Shown: positions 31,080-40,381, numbered from the stretch's first letter. The stretch: 64,000 nt of DNA from Nocardia vinacea (GCF_035920345.1 NZ_CP109149.1:6076001-6140000); one strand, 5' to 3'. Translations and numbers: made by a program. Notes: a model not told the origin generated them from the sequence alone.

Positions 31080-32693
31080 ATGGCAACCTCCATAGTCGAT
31101 CCACCGGTGCTGTTGGAACGACGCACCAGGCGCTTCATCGCCCTTGCCGTCATATGTTTGGCGGAGCTGCTGGTCGTCCTCGACAACACCATCGTGAATG
31201 TGGCCCTGCCCTCCATCGGAGTGGAATTGGCCACCGGCGTCAGCGGTCTGCAATGGGTCGTCGATGCGTACACCCTGACCTTCGCCGGATTGTTGCTGGC
31301 CTTCGGCAATCTCGCCGACCGCTACGGACGCCGCCGCGTCATGATGATCGGGCTGGTCGGCGTGGCCGTCATGTCGGTCGGCGGGGCGCTGTCGGAATCC
31401 ATGGGCACTGTCATTGCCGCCCGCGCCGCGATGGGAGTCTTCGCCGCGGCCGTCTTCCCTGCGACGCTGGCGCTGATCATCAATATCTTCACCGATAAGC
31501 GCGAGCGCGCGCTGGCCATCGCCGCCTGGACTGCCATGGCCGGCTTCGCCATCGCGATCGGCCCGATCTCGGGTGGCTGGCTGCTGGAACACTTTTCATG
31601 GCATTCGGTCTTCTGGATCAACGTACCGGTGGCGCTGATCGCCCTGGCCGCCACCCTGATCTGGGTGCCCGAATCGCGATCCGCCCAGGTGGGGCGGCTC
31701 GATCTGCCAGGCATCGGATTGTCGGTCACCGGCATCACCGCACTGGTGTGGGCCATTATCGAAGCGCCGCGCTACGGCTGGCTTTCCACGACCACACTCG
31801 GCGTCGGCGCACTCGGCGTCGCACTGCTCGCGGCGTTCATCACGTGGGAATTGCGTACCAGCGCACCGATTCTCGATATGCGGCTGTTCCGCAATCGACG
31901 ATTCTCCATGCCCGCCTTGGCGATTGCGGTCGGCTACTTCTCGATGTTCGGATTCCTGTTCCTCATTACTCAGTACTTCCAAGGGGTGCGCGAGTACACG
32001 CCACTCGAATTCGGCATCGCCTCGCTGCCATTCGCGTTCTCGGTGGCGATCGGCGCACCGATCGCGACGCTCATGGCGACCCGCATCGGCACCACGCCGG
32101 TGATCGTATTCGGGCTGTTGCTCACCGGGGTCGGGCTGTATCTCGGCGGGCAGGTCACGGTGGACAGCAGTTATGTCATCGGTGTGCTGCCGTCCATGGT
32201 TTCGATGGCGCTCGGTCTGGCCATCGTGCAGGGCCCGGCGACCGAATCGATCATGGGTTCGCTGCCACTGAATGAAGCGGGCGCAGGATCCGCGGTCAAC
32301 GACACCACCCGCGAGATCGGCGGCACCCTCGGCGTCGCGGTACTCGGCTCGATTGTGGCGTCGTACTACACGACTCGCGTTTCGCCGCTGATCGACCGGG
32401 TGCCCAGCGGGATGATGAACTCCGACCAGCGCAGTCTGGTGAAGGCCAGTCCGCTCAGCGTGCTGGAAATCCGCAAACGAGAACTCGCACCATTTTTCGA
32501 CGCCCAGCGCGAAAACCTCATCACCGCAATGAAAACGGCAGCACTGCAGGGGTCACACGCCGCATCCCTGGTCGCCGCGGGCGCGGTCGTGGTGTGTGCG
32601 CTGATCGTCGCCATCTTCCTACCGTGGGGAGTGCAGGAGAGCGAGTCGGTGCTCCTCGGCTGGCGCAAATCCACAGAGCCCCACGAAAACTGA
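31080..32693 (+). CDS. MFS drug exporter, DHA2 (EmrB/QacA) family
   Basis: A 537-residue transporter with about 14 hydrophobic segments. Early motif D1 (LVVLDNTIVNVALPSIG), motif A (GNLADRYGRRRVMMIG), motif C-like segment GFAIAIGPISGGWLLEHFSW and a terminal basic tail identify the DHA2 branch of proton-driven multidrug exporters. The substrate is unknown. ATG 31080 has no strong ribosome site. It sits in the rplJ-rplA interval, where M. tuberculosis has the mma methyltransferase genes, and is divergent from the rplJ operon. Confidence 0.88.
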   Translation: MATSIVDPPVLLERRTRRFIALAVICLAELLVVLDNTIVNVALPSIGVELATGVSGLQWVVDAYTLTFAGLLLAFGNLADRYGRRRVMMIGLVGVAVMSVGGALSESMGTVIAARAAMGVFAAAVFPATLALIINIFTDKRERALAIAAWTAMAGFAIAIGPISGGWLLEHFSWHSVFWINVPVALIALAATLIWVPESRSAQVGRLDLPGIGLSVTGITALVWAIIEAPRYGWLSTTTLGVGALGVALLAAFITWELRTSAPILDMRLFRNRRFSMPALAIAVGYFSMFGFLFLITQYFQGVREYTPLEFGIASLPFAFSVAIGAPIATLMATRIGTTPVIVFGLLLTGVGLYLGGQVTVDSSYVIGVLPSMVSMALGLAIVQGPATESIMGSLPLNEAGAGSAVNDTTREIGGTLGVAVLGSIVASYYTTRVSPLIDRVPSGMMNSDQRSLVKASPLSVLEIRKRELAPFFDAQRENLITAMKTAALQGSHAASLVAAGAVVVCALIVAIFLPWGVQESESVLLGWRKSTEPHEN

Positions 32694-32764
32694 CCATCCG
32701 AGCGAGTCGAATGGTGGCTTGGAGCGGTCCGAAAGACACCATTCGACTCGCCTGGGCGGTGTGG

Positions 32765-33298
32765 TCAGGCTGGGGTGGTCTGGTGGACCAGACGGGTGAG
32801 GGCTGTCAGTGCGCCGGTGCGGAATTCGGGGGTGGTGACCAGGCCGTCGGCGTCGACGGCATCGCGAGCTACCGGCAGGCGGGCACAGGTAGCCGGATCG
32901 ACGATGGCACCGACGTAACCCAGCACAGTGGTCAGGGTGGTGGCCGCGCCTTCGCCGCGGCCTTGGGCGGCGACATTGAGGAAGGCAGTCGGCTTTTCGT
33001 AGAGGTCGGCGGTGCCGACGGTCCAGTCGAGCAGGTTCTTTAAGCTGCCGGGGAGGGTACCTGCGTATTCGGGAGTGCAGAGCAGGACCGCGTCGGCGCG
33101 CGAAATATGTTCGTGCAGTGCGACAACCGACGGATGACCGGTACCGTCGTCATCCGGGCTGAAGGCGGGAAGTTCGGCGAGGCCTTCGTACCAGAAGGTC
33201 TCGACATTCTCCGGCGCGATTGCCGCGACTGTGCGCAGTGCGGCGGTATTGGTCGAAGCACTACGTGTGCTTCCGGAGATGAGCAGTACGGCGGTCAC
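32765..33298 (-). CDS. NADPH-dependent FMN reductase family protein
   Basis: A 177-residue flavodoxin-fold protein. The FMN phosphate loop GSTRSASTNTAAL is at the N-terminus, with TPEYAGTLPGSLKNLLDWTVG as the second FMN-binding block. Such enzymes reduce flavins, quinones or chromate with NAD(P)H. GTG 33298 is preceded by GAGG. It is convergent with the MFS gene and about 200 bp downstream of rplA on the same strand, past the rplA terminator. Confidence 0.85.
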   Translation of the reverse strand: MTAVLLISGSTRSASTNTAALRTVAAIAPENVETFWYEGLAELPAFSPDDDGTGHPSVVALHEHISRADAVLLCTPEYAGTLPGSLKNLLDWTVGTADLYEKPTAFLNVAAQGRGEGAATTLTTVLGYVGAIVDPATCARLPVARDAVDADGLVTTPEFRTGALTALTRLVHQTTPA

Positions 33299-33404
33299 CT
33301 CATGGCCAACCGTCGCCGCACGTGAATTAGTCCGGTTCGCGGTGCGGCCGCAGCACCGCGACCGTGCCGCTACCTACGAGAATCTGCCGAGTATGCGCAA
33401 AGGA

Positions 33405-33427
33405 CGGGAACGCGATTCGCGTTCCCG
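33405..33427 (-). terminator. factor-independent terminator after rplA
   Basis: A perfect hairpin with arms CGGGAACGCG and CGCGTTCCCG about 80 bp beyond the rplA stop. On the minus strand it is followed by TCCTTTGC. Confidence 0.75.
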
Positions 33428-33505
33428 CCCTAGCGGTAAAACTCAGCTTCCTGCGATAACGCTCAGCTTCCGAAGAGCTGGGCTACCGAAGAGCCAGGGT
33501 GCTAC

Positions 33506-34219
33506 TTATGCATCCTCGTCGAGGAGGTTGCGGGTGCGGTTCGGGTCCACCGGGATGCCCGGTCCGGTGTTCGTCGAGACCGTCACCTTCTTGACGTAGC
33601 GGCCCTTGGCGGTCGACGGCTTGGCACGCAGGATCTCGTCCAGCGCGGCGCCGTAGTTCTCCACCAGCTTGGCGTCGTCGAAGGACGCCTTGCCGATGAC
33701 GAAGTGCAGGTTGGCCTGCTTGTCGACGCGGAAGTTGATCTTGCCGCCCTTGATGTCGTTGACGGCCTTGGTCACATCGTTGGTGACCGTGCCCGTCTTC
33801 GGGTTCGGCATCAGGCCGCGCGGGCCGAGAACACGCGCGATCCGGCCGACCTTGGCCATCTGGTCCGGGGTGGCGATCGCGGCATCGAAGTCCAGCCAGC
33901 CGCCCTGGATCCGCTCGATCAGATCCTCGGCGCCGACGGCGTCCGCACCGGCGGTCTCGGCCTCGGCGGCCTTCTCACCAGCCGCGAACACGATGACGCG
34001 GGCGGTCTTACCGGTGCCGTGCGGCAGGTTGACCGTGCCGCGGACCATCTGGTCGGCCTTGCGGGGATCCACACCGAGACGAACGGCGACCTCGACGGTC
34101 GCGTCGGTCTTGGTGGTTGCGGTCTCCTTCGCCAGGCGCGCGGCGGCCAGCGGGGAGTAGAGCTGAGTGCGATCGACCTTCTCGGCCGCGGCGAGATACG
34201 CCTTGCTTCGTTTTGCCAT
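33506..34219 (-). CDS. rplA: 50S ribosomal protein L1
   Basis: A 237-residue protein with the family pattern: [17 protein letters not shown] start, the two-domain fold, [35 protein letters not shown] (L1 signature) and a [13 protein letters not shown] end. It binds 23S rRNA at the L1 stalk and in many bacteria represses its own operon. It follows rplK by 78 bp. Confidence 0.97.
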   Translation of the reverse strand: MAKRSKAYLAAAEKVDRTQLYSPLAAARLAKETATTKTDATVEVAVRLGVDPRKADQMVRGTVNLPHGTGKTARVIVFAAGEKAAEAETAGADAVGAEDLIERIQGGWLDFDAAIATPDQMAKVGRIARVLGPRGLMPNPKTGTVTNDVTKAVNDIKGGKINFRVDKQANLHFVIGKASFDDAKLVENYGAALDEILRAKPSTAKGRYVKKVTVSTNTGPGIPVDPNRTRNLLDEDA

Positions 34220-34297
34220 GATTGTCTGTCCTTAATGTGGTTCAGAAGTGGTTATCGGGTCTGGCCGACCCTCCCACCGGGATTTCGAGTGCGAAAC

Positions 34298-34732
34298 TCA
34301 CGCCTCGACGGTGATACCCATCGAGCGCGCGGTGCCCGCGATGATCTTGGCCGCCTGGTCGATGTCCTTGGCGTTCAGATCTTCCTGCTTGGTCTTGGCG
34401 ATCTCCCGGACCTGGTCCATGGTGACCTTCGCGACCTTGGTCTTGTGCGGCTCGGCCGAGCCCTTCTGCACACCGGCGGCCTTGAGCAGCAGCTTGGCGG
34501 CGGGCGGGGTCTTCAGCTTGAAGTCGAAGGACCGGTCCTCGTACACCGAGATCTCGACCGGAATGACGTTGCCACGCTGCGACTCGGTCGCGGCGTTGTA
34601 CGCCTTGCAGAACTCCATGATGTTGACGCCGTGCTGACCGAGCGCGGGGCCGACCGGAGGGGCCGGGTTCGCCTGGCCGGCCTGGATCTGAAGCTTGATG
34701 ATCCCGGCGAGCTTCTTCTTCTTGGGGGGCAT
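34298..34732 (-). CDS. rplK: 50S ribosomal protein L11
   Basis: A 144-residue protein starting [20 protein letters not shown]. The N-terminal domain with [21 protein letters not shown] and the rRNA-binding C-terminal domain ([22 protein letters not shown]) are complete. It is the site of thiostrepton action and relays stringent-response signals. The gene lies 108 bp downstream of nusG on the same strand. Confidence 0.97.
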   Translation of the reverse strand: MPPKKKKLAGIIKLQIQAGQANPAPPVGPALGQHGVNIMEFCKAYNAATESQRGNVIPVEISVYEDRSFDFKLKTPPAAKLLLKAAGVQKGSAEPHKTKVAKVTMDQVREIAKTKQEDLNAKDIDQAAKIIAGTARSMGITVEA

Positions 34733-34840
34733 CTTTCTTTCCTAGGGTTTTGGTGTCCTTGCTCTTTGCAAGCCTGGTGAATCAACCCGTGCGCCGGGCC
34801 GATTCATCCCGCGATCCCGGCCGGAGCCGAAACCGCGGAA

Positions 34841-35725
<885 letters not shown>

Positions 35726-36109
35726 CTAGCCGAACAGCCAGTTGACACCCTTGATGAACGCCAGATCCAACCCGCTGATGAACGCGACCATGAAGATCAC
35801 GAACACCAGAACAACGCTCGTATAGGTGACCATCTGCTTCCGGTTGGGCCAGATCACCTTGCGCAGTTCCGCGACTACTTCGCGCAGGAACTTGATCAAA
35901 CGCTTGAACGGGTTACCCGTCTTCTTGCGTTCGGCCCGATCGGTCTTCTTGGCTGCCTTGCCCGACGTGGGCCGATCGATCGTGGCGACCGAGCCCGAAT
36001 CGGCATTGCGACTGCGCCGCGCGGACCGCTTACCGCTCGGCCGAGCCACCGCGGCGGTGTCGTCGTCCTCGGCATGCGCGTCGTGGCGATTATCCCGCTC
36101 GTCGCTCAC
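35726..36109 (-). CDS. secE: preprotein translocase subunit SecE
   Basis: A 127-residue protein with a basic, Ser/Asp-rich N-terminal extension, an amphipathic helix (FKRLIKFLREVVAELRKVIWP) and one C-terminal membrane helix (VVLVFVIFMVAFISGLDLAF), the minimal SecE core of the SecYEG channel. The start GTG is the last codon position of a family A cassette (GTGA overlap). It lies between tRNA-Trp and nusG, the conserved order. Confidence 0.95.
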   Translation of the reverse strand: MSDERDNRHDAHAEDDDTAAVARPSGKRSARRSRNADSGSVATIDRPTSGKAAKKTDRAERKKTGNPFKRLIKFLREVVAELRKVIWPNRKQMVTYTSVVLVFVIFMVAFISGLDLAFIKGVNWLFG

Positions 36110-36186
36110 GCCGTCACCTCGCTACGCTCGGCGCCGCCGTGCGCGATGCGCGCTGTGCCAATGGCTCGCTCGCTACGCTCGCTCAC
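36106..36186 (-). repeat. family A coupling cassette, copy A4 (26-codon frame before secE)
   Basis: Begins GTGAGCGAGCGTAGCGAGCG on the minus strand, open for 26 codons (VSERSERAIG at the start, GAERSEVTA at the end), with TGA overlapping the secE GTG. It lies 30 bp after the tRNA-Trp gene. Confidence 0.7.
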
Positions 36187-36215
36187 GTCGATCCTTTCGT
36201 CGCTGGCATCCAGGG

Positions 36216-36288
<73 letters not shown>

Positions 36289-36519
36289 TCGGTTGGACGA
36301 TCCAGCTGTCCAACCACTGTTCTGTATTCAGTTGTCGGTCTTCCACCTGGTTTCACACAACACGCGCGCCACTCCGGCAGTTGCCGGCCCCGTCGGCGAA
36401 TCCTTGCGGACTCACCTGGAACCAGCCCTTGCAGAGCAGCGCGCAGCGGCTGGTGACCCCAGAAATCTGAGTGTACGTTACCGCCCGCGGCATATGCCAA
36501 TCAGGGTCGCTCGACCAGG

Positions 36520-37590
36520 TCAGGCCAGTTGGACCGTCGCGGTGGCGCGTCCGAAGATCTTCTTGCCCGCCGACTTCGCCACGATGGCGACGACTGCGGT
36601 CCGGGTCTCCGGATCCACCGACTTCACCTTACCCGTGAACTCGACCTCCGCAGGCTCCTCGGAGCCGACGTAGACCGGGCTGGTGAAGCGGACGTTGTAC
36701 TCCTTGACCGCGCCGGGATCGCCGAGCCAGGAGGTGACGAAACCGCCGCCGAGGCCCATGGTGAGCATGCCGTGCGCGACCACGTTGTCCAGGCCGACCA
36801 GCTTGACGACTTCGTCACTCCAGTGGATCGGATTCGCGTCGCCGGAGACGCCCGCATAGTTCACCAGGTCGCCGCGGGTCAGCCGGACGGTGCGCGGGGG
36901 CAGCTCGTCGCCGACGGCGATGTCCTCGAAGTTGATCGCGTGCTTGCTCGGCACGATCGCAGGCACTACGGGCGCAGGCGCCGCGAGCGCATCGGTGGCG
37001 GCCCCGGTGCGCGGATGGTGGCTCGGCGCGTCCTCGTCGATGCCGTGCATGAGCACATTGCGGACCGCGCCCTGCAGGTTCGGATCGATATCGCCGCCGC
37101 TGCGCCCGATCAGCGTGGTGTAGGTGGTGAGCACCACCTCGTCCTGCACGGTGACGATGTTCTTGGTGACGATGATGTCGCCGCCGAAGGCCTGCCGGAA
37201 CGAGTGCAGGTAGACATCACAGACCAGCTGGTCGCCGACCTTGATCGGCCGATGGAATTCCAGGATCTGATCGGTCTGCATGATCTGGCTCAGGTCGTAG
37301 CCCGTGACGATCTGCTCGAAGAGTTTGCGCTGGGCCAGAATTCCGACCAGGGAGATGAAGGTGAGCGGGGCGAGCAGGCTGTCGTAGCCGTACTCCTGCG
37401 CTGCGTCTTCATCCCAGTGCACCGGGTGGTAATCCTGCACGGCGCGGGCGTATTCACGCACCTTCTCGCGGCCGACCTCGTAGTAGTCGTCGACGCGGTA
37501 GTGATGACCGACCATCGCCGCGGCGTGCGCCGCGGGGTCGAGTTCTTCGTCCATTGCGACCGCTTCGTCTGTACCGGTGTTGATTGTCAC
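36520..37590 (-). CDS. hadAB: fused (3R)-hydroxyacyl-ACP dehydratase HadA-HadB
   Basis: A 356-residue protein that joins two hot-dog proteins which are separate in mycobacteria. Residues about 20-170 are HadA (HYRVDDYYEVGREKVREYARA, HPVHWDEDAAQEYGYDSLLAP). Residues about 215-356 are HadB, with the catalytic Asp/His loop SGDANPIHWSDEVVKLVGLDN and VAHGMLTMGLGGGFVTSW. A Pro/Ala linker connects them. The enzyme dehydrates 3-hydroxyacyl-ACP in FAS-II mycolate elongation; in mycobacteria HadA is a target of isoxyl and thiacetazone. No hadC follows. GTG 37590 lies 6 nt after a -10 (TACAGT), so leaderless translation is likely. Confidence 0.92.
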   Translation of the reverse strand: MTINTGTDEAVAMDEELDPAAHAAAMVGHHYRVDDYYEVGREKVREYARAVQDYHPVHWDEDAAQEYGYDSLLAPLTFISLVGILAQRKLFEQIVTGYDLSQIMQTDQILEFHRPIKVGDQLVCDVYLHSFRQAFGGDIIVTKNIVTVQDEVVLTTYTTLIGRSGGDIDPNLQGAVRNVLMHGIDEDAPSHHPRTGAATDALAAPAPVVPAIVPSKHAINFEDIAVGDELPPRTVRLTRGDLVNYAGVSGDANPIHWSDEVVKLVGLDNVVAHGMLTMGLGGGFVTSWLGDPGAVKEYNVRFTSPVYVGSEEPAEVEFTGKVKSVDPETRTAVVAIVAKSAGKKIFGRATATVQLA

Positions 37591-37596
37591 GGGAGG

Positions 37597-37602
37597 ACTG
37601 TA
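37597..37602 (-). promoter_or_regulatory. candidate -10 for a leaderless hadAB transcript
   Basis: TACAGT on the minus strand ends 6 nt before the GTG start of hadAB, the spacing expected when transcription begins at the start codon. There is no Shine-Dalgarno sequence before that GTG. The -35 is not clear. Confidence 0.4.
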
Positions 37603-37639
37603 CCTATCTGACCCCGAGCCCCGGAGTCGACGGAGCGTT

Positions 37640-37801
37640 CACGACTGCGCCTCGCTAGCGCTCGGCTCCGTCGTGCCCGCTTTGGCGGCTGTGCTCTTGG
37701 CTCTCTCGCTTCGCTCGCTCGCACGACTGCGCCTCGCTAGCGCTCGGCTCCGTCGTGCCCGCTTGGCGGCTGTGTCGATCGGTTACTCGCTTCGCTCGCA
37801 A
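37640..37801 (-). repeat. two tandem family A cassettes (A5, A6), degenerate at the 5' ends
   Basis: Two units on the minus strand, 37725-37801 and 37640-37724, each containing AGCGAAGCGAG, CACAGCCGCCAA and GGAGCCGAGCGCTAGCGAGG. They share one open frame for a stretch, but neither joins a flanking gene: the last GTGA is about 50 bp before hadAB. They take up much of the 340-bp gap between rpmG and hadAB. Confidence 0.75.
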
Positions 37802-37832
37802 CGCCCACTGCACTCGAGTCGTGAAACACGTC

Positions 37833-37856
37833 AGGGCCGGACATATGTCCGGCCCT
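37833..37856 (-). terminator. perfect 24-bp palindrome, probable rpmG terminator
   Basis: AGGGCCGGACAT and its exact reverse complement ATGTCCGGCCCT adjoin without a loop, 75 bp beyond the rpmG stop. As RNA it folds to a hairpin with a 4-nt loop; the following minus-strand bases GACGTGTTTCAC are only mildly T-rich. Confidence 0.5.
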
Positions 37857-37930
37857 CGCAAGTGTCACGACCCGAGAATCCGGGACGAACCCGGAAGCCA
37901 ATTCAACGCGGCAGCGGCACGCGTGGTGGA

Positions 37931-38101
37931 CTAGCGGGATTCGCGGTGCGCCCGGTGGGTGCCACAGTTCGGGCAGAACTTCTTCAGCTCCAGCCGATCC
38001 GGGTCGTTGCGCCGGTTCTTCTTGGTGATGTAGTTGCGGTGCTTGCACTGCTCGCAGGCCAAGGTGATCTTTGGCCGGACATCGGTGGACTTCGCGGCCA
38101 C
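37931..38101 (-). CDS. rpmG: 50S ribosomal protein L33, zinc-binding type
   Basis: A 56-residue protein starting at GTG 38101: [20 protein letters not shown] and ending HRAHRESR. It carries two CxxC pairs (CEQC and CPNC), so it is the zinc-containing (C+) form. Start has AAGGAAT upstream. The gene lies between tRNA-Met and hadAB, the order seen in mycobacteria for rpmG2. It would be missed by a 60-residue cut-off. Confidence 0.93.
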
Positions 38102-38144
38102 GATATTCCTTCTTTCGGGTCAACCAGATGGTCTGATCGGTCTT

Positions 38145-38220
38145 TGGTAGCGATGGCCGGACTTGAACCGGCGACACAACGATTATGAGTCGTTTGCTCT
38201 ACCGACTGAGCTACACCGCC
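38145..38220 (-). tRNA. tRNA-Met (anticodon CAT), CCA encoded
   Basis: Minus-strand cloverleaf starting GGCGGTGTAGCTCAGTCGGT with anticodon loop CTCATAA and T arm GCCGGTTCAAGTCCGGC. The acceptor has G-U wobbles. A discriminator A and CCA are encoded. The elongator type is inferred from the paired first base and its place next to tRNA-Thr and rpmG. Confidence 0.93.
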
Positions 38221-38294
38221 ACGGGGTCGCATTGCTTGGTGATGCCGCGCCCAACCTTGGAGATGCCGAGTCGGTCACCACCGGCAATCCGGCG

Positions 38295-38367
38295 AGCCCC
38301 CTAACGGAATCGAACCGTTGACCTTTTCCTTACCATGGAAACGCTCTGCCGACTGAGCTAAGGGGGC
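38295..38367 (-). tRNA. tRNA-Thr (anticodon GGT)
   Basis: Minus-strand 73-nt cloverleaf starting GCCCCCTTAGCTCAGTCGGC, with anticodon loop ATGGTAA and T arm ACGGTTCGATTCCGT. The acceptor GCCCCCT pairs fully with AGGGGGC. It is the first gene of the tRNA-Thr, tRNA-Met, rpmG unit. Confidence 0.95.
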
Positions 38368-38426
38368 ATGACTAGCTCCGCACCGTGACCAACGTTCAGG
38401 ACTCCGGCGCGGCGAAGTCTTGAACG

Positions 38427-38456
38427 AGGTTACACACTCACCGGTCGCACTTCCAA
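38427..38456 (-). promoter_or_regulatory. probable promoter of tRNA-Thr/tRNA-Met/rpmG
   Basis: On the minus strand TTGGAA (38451-38456) and TAACCT (38427-38432) are 18 bp apart, 60 bp upstream of tRNA-Thr. Confidence 0.5.
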
Positions 38457-38459
38457 ACC

Positions 38460-38489
38460 GGGTGGTCAGAGCGGTTTTTACGACCACCC
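38460..38489 (-). terminator. hairpin between yajQ and tRNA-Thr
   Basis: Eight-base arms GGGTGGTC and GACCACCC enclose a 14-nt loop, about 60 bp past the yajQ stop and just before the tRNA-Thr promoter. It is likely to end the yajQ transcript; no clear T-run follows. Confidence 0.4.
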
Positions 38490-38504
38490 ACGCGGCGGGC
38501 CGCC

Positions 38505-38525
38505 AGCGACTGCTTGCAGGTCGCC
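38505..38525 (+). repeat. family B hairpin repeat, copy 5
   Basis: Arms AGCGACTGC and GCAGGTCGCC around TT, 22 bp from the 3' end of yajQ and pointing toward it. Confidence 0.7.
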
Positions 38526-38546
38526 CGCAAAGATCAGCCACAACGC

Positions 38547-39038
38547 CTACCGGTAATTGACGAACTGCAGCGCGATACCGAAGTCCTCACCCTTCAGCAA
38601 GGCGATCACCGCCTGCAGATCGTCGCGCTTCTTACTGGAGACGCGCAGTTCGTCACCCTGGATCTGCGCCTTGACGCCCTTGGGCCCCTCGTCGCGGATC
38701 TTCTTGGAAATTTTCTTCGCATGCTCGGCGTCGATGCCCTGGACCAGCGTGCCGGTGATTTTGTAGGTCTTGCCGGAGGCCGCGGGCTCGCCGGTGTCGA
38801 AGGCCTTGAGCGAGATATCGCGGCGAATCAGCTTTTCCTTGAATACGTCGAGCGCCGCCTTGACCCGCTCCTCGGCCTCGGCACTGAGCACGATCTTGTC
38901 CTCACCGGACCATTCGATACTCGCGCCGGTGCCACGGAAGTCGTAGCGGGTGTTCAGCTCCTTCTCCGCCTGATGCAGCGCGTTGTCGACCTCCTGACGG
39001 TCGACCTTGCTGACAACATCGAAAGACGAATCGGCCAC
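38547..39038 (-). CDS. YajQ family cyclic-di-GMP/nucleotide-binding protein
   Basis: A 163-residue protein, exactly the usual length. It begins [20 protein letters not shown] and has two ferredoxin-like repeats ([58 protein letters not shown]) and the FVNYR end. YajQ proteins bind RNA or cyclic di-GMP in some species; the role in actinobacteria is unclear. GTG 39038 has AGGAG upstream. It is flanked by inverted family B repeats at 38505 and 39087. Confidence 0.92.
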   Translation of the reverse strand: MADSSFDVVSKVDRQEVDNALHQAEKELNTRYDFRGTGASIEWSGEDKIVLSAEAEERVKAALDVFKEKLIRRDISLKAFDTGEPAASGKTYKITGTLVQGIDAEHAKKISKKIRDEGPKGVKAQIQGDELRVSSKKRDDLQAVIALLKGEDFGIALQFVNYR

Positions 39039-39086
39039 ACTTCGCTCCTGTCCTGGCGGTCCAACGGGTCCTGGCTGACCCTTTCG

Positions 39087-39107
39087 AGCGACCTGCAAGC
39101 AGTCGCT
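39087..39107 (-). repeat. family B hairpin repeat, copy 6
   Basis: Minus-strand copy with arms AGCGACTGC and GCAGGTCGCT followed by CGAAAGGGTC, 48 bp upstream of the yajQ start. It is in inverted orientation to copy 5 on the other side of yajQ. Confidence 0.75.
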
Positions 39108-39213
39108 GGCGACCAGACGATCCGGTCACCGTCAGTTCTACCCCGGAGCGCGACCGTAGTCCCGTCGCATGGCCGATGGCCAGCCGGTTTGCATTCTGGG
39201 TGCAGGTTCGTTG

Positions 39214-39219
39214 TAAGCT
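39214..39219 (+). promoter_or_regulatory. candidate -10 for tRNA-Tyr
   Basis: TAAGCT, in the context TTGTAAGCT, stands 24 bp before the tRNA-Tyr 5' end. A possible -35 TTGCAT lies 19 bp upstream, longer than ideal. Confidence 0.35.
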
Positions 39220-39243
39220 GCTCTGCGCGCCGAGAAGCGCGAC

Positions 39244-39326
39244 GGCAGGTTGCCCGAGCGGCCAATGGGAGCAGACTGTAAATCTGTCGGTGAAAGCCTA
39301 CGTAGGTTCGAATCCTACACCTGCCA
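39244..39326 (+). tRNA. tRNA-Tyr (anticodon GTA)
   Basis: An 83-nt class II tRNA starting GGCAGGTTGCCCGAGCGGCC with anticodon loop CTGTAAA, a long variable arm and T arm GTAGGTTCGAATCCTAC. Acceptor GGCAGGT pairs with ACCTGCC and A is the discriminator. Confidence 0.95.
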
Positions 39327-39330
39327 CCGA

Positions 39331-39365
39331 AAACCCCCGTCGATCATCATGATCGGCGGGGGTTT
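39331..39365 (+). terminator. terminator after tRNA-Tyr
   Basis: Arms AAACCCCCG and CGGGGGTTT with an inner pair CGATCAT/ATGATCG follow the tRNA by 4 bp and run into CTCATTTCT. Confidence 0.75.
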
Positions 39366-39382
39366 CTCATTTCTGCGGGCAT

Positions 39383-40381
39383 TTACCGCTGTCGAAGTGC
39401 GGCCGGGTCGGTCGCATTCAGGGTTGCCACGAGTTCGTCCTCTTCGTAAGTAAAATGCGTTTCCAATTCATTTGCGAGACGGTCGAATTCGGTACGCAAA
39501 CGGACCGGGTCGGCACTGTTCAGCAACTGTTGCAATTCGGCGAGTGCCGTGGCAACCACACCGTGCTCACGCTGCAGCCGCTCGACCACCGGAGCCAATT
39601 CGGGATGCAGGCGGACCAGCGCCGGAAAGACACCGTCCTCATTGGTGTGATGCTCATGCAGCGCACCACAGAATGCGACACAGTGGCTGCGCAGATCCGT
39701 TGGCAGGCTTGGGATTTCACTCGAGCCGTCGAGCTGATCGAGTTGCGTGCGAACCGTCGCGAGATCGCGCCGCAATTGCTCGTGCACGGTCCGCAGATGG
39801 TCGCCGATAGCGGCAGCGCGTGGGGCCGCCTGCTGCGGGGCCGCACCACCCGAGCCGACGATCGCGGCGGAGACACCCGCCACCGCGGTCGCGGCGACCG
39901 CCGCACCGACGATCATCCCGCGGCGGCCGATCGCGGATCGCTGTTCCCGAGACAGCGCGATCACCGGTATGACTCTCGAGGTTCCCGCTTGATATGTGGC
40001 AAATGCCGGATCGCGCTCGGCCTGCTCGGCGTAGCGCTGATCGCGCTCGGCACCCGACAGCACTGTTGCGGTTGCCCGAAAACTCTCGACGCCGGCCGCT
40101 TCGCCGATCTCCACGGTGACGGCCGGATTCCGCTGCACGTTGTAGAACCACGCCGGATGGGTGTCTGCGCCACCGTTCGAACCGAAGATCAGTAGACGAT
40201 CGCCGTCTCGGTAGTAGACGACGGGCGTCGTGTGCTCGCGTCCGCTTTTCGCGCCGACCGTGGTCAGCAGGATGAGCGGCACTCCCTCGAACATCGCGCC
40301 GACCGACCCCGCGTTCGCGCGGAACTCCTCGATGATCGCCGCATTGAAATCCGCCGCCGAAGTCGGCTGTGCATCTGTCAT
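39383..40381 (-). CDS. F420-type nitroreductase (Ddn family) fused to a membrane helix and a hemerythrin domain
   Basis: A 332-residue fusion. Residues 1 to about 145 are a deazaflavin (F420)-dependent nitroreductase/Ddn domain (VPLILLTTVGAKSGREHTTPV, RDGDRLLIFGSNGGADTHPAW, YNVQRNPAVTVEIG). A hydrophobic helix follows (residues about 152-175). Residues about 193-320 are a hemerythrin HHE domain, with candidate iron ligands in DHLRTVHEQLRR, LHEHHTNEDGVFPAL, QREHGVV and ETHFTYEEDELV. Inference: a membrane-tethered protein joining F420H2 chemistry to an O2- or NO-sensing diiron site. ATG 40381 is chosen; it is divergent from MarR across a strong operator. Confidence 0.85.
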   Translation of the reverse strand: MTDAQPTSAADFNAAIIEEFRANAGSVGAMFEGVPLILLTTVGAKSGREHTTPVVYYRDGDRLLIFGSNGGADTHPAWFYNVQRNPAVTVEIGEAAGVESFRATATVLSGAERDQRYAEQAERDPAFATYQAGTSRVIPVIALSREQRSAIGRRGMIVGAAVAATAVAGVSAAIVGSGGAAPQQAAPRAAAIGDHLRTVHEQLRRDLATVRTQLDQLDGSSEIPSLPTDLRSHCVAFCGALHEHHTNEDGVFPALVRLHPELAPVVERLQREHGVVATALAELQQLLNSADPVRLRTEFDRLANELETHFTYEEDELVATLNATDPAALRQR

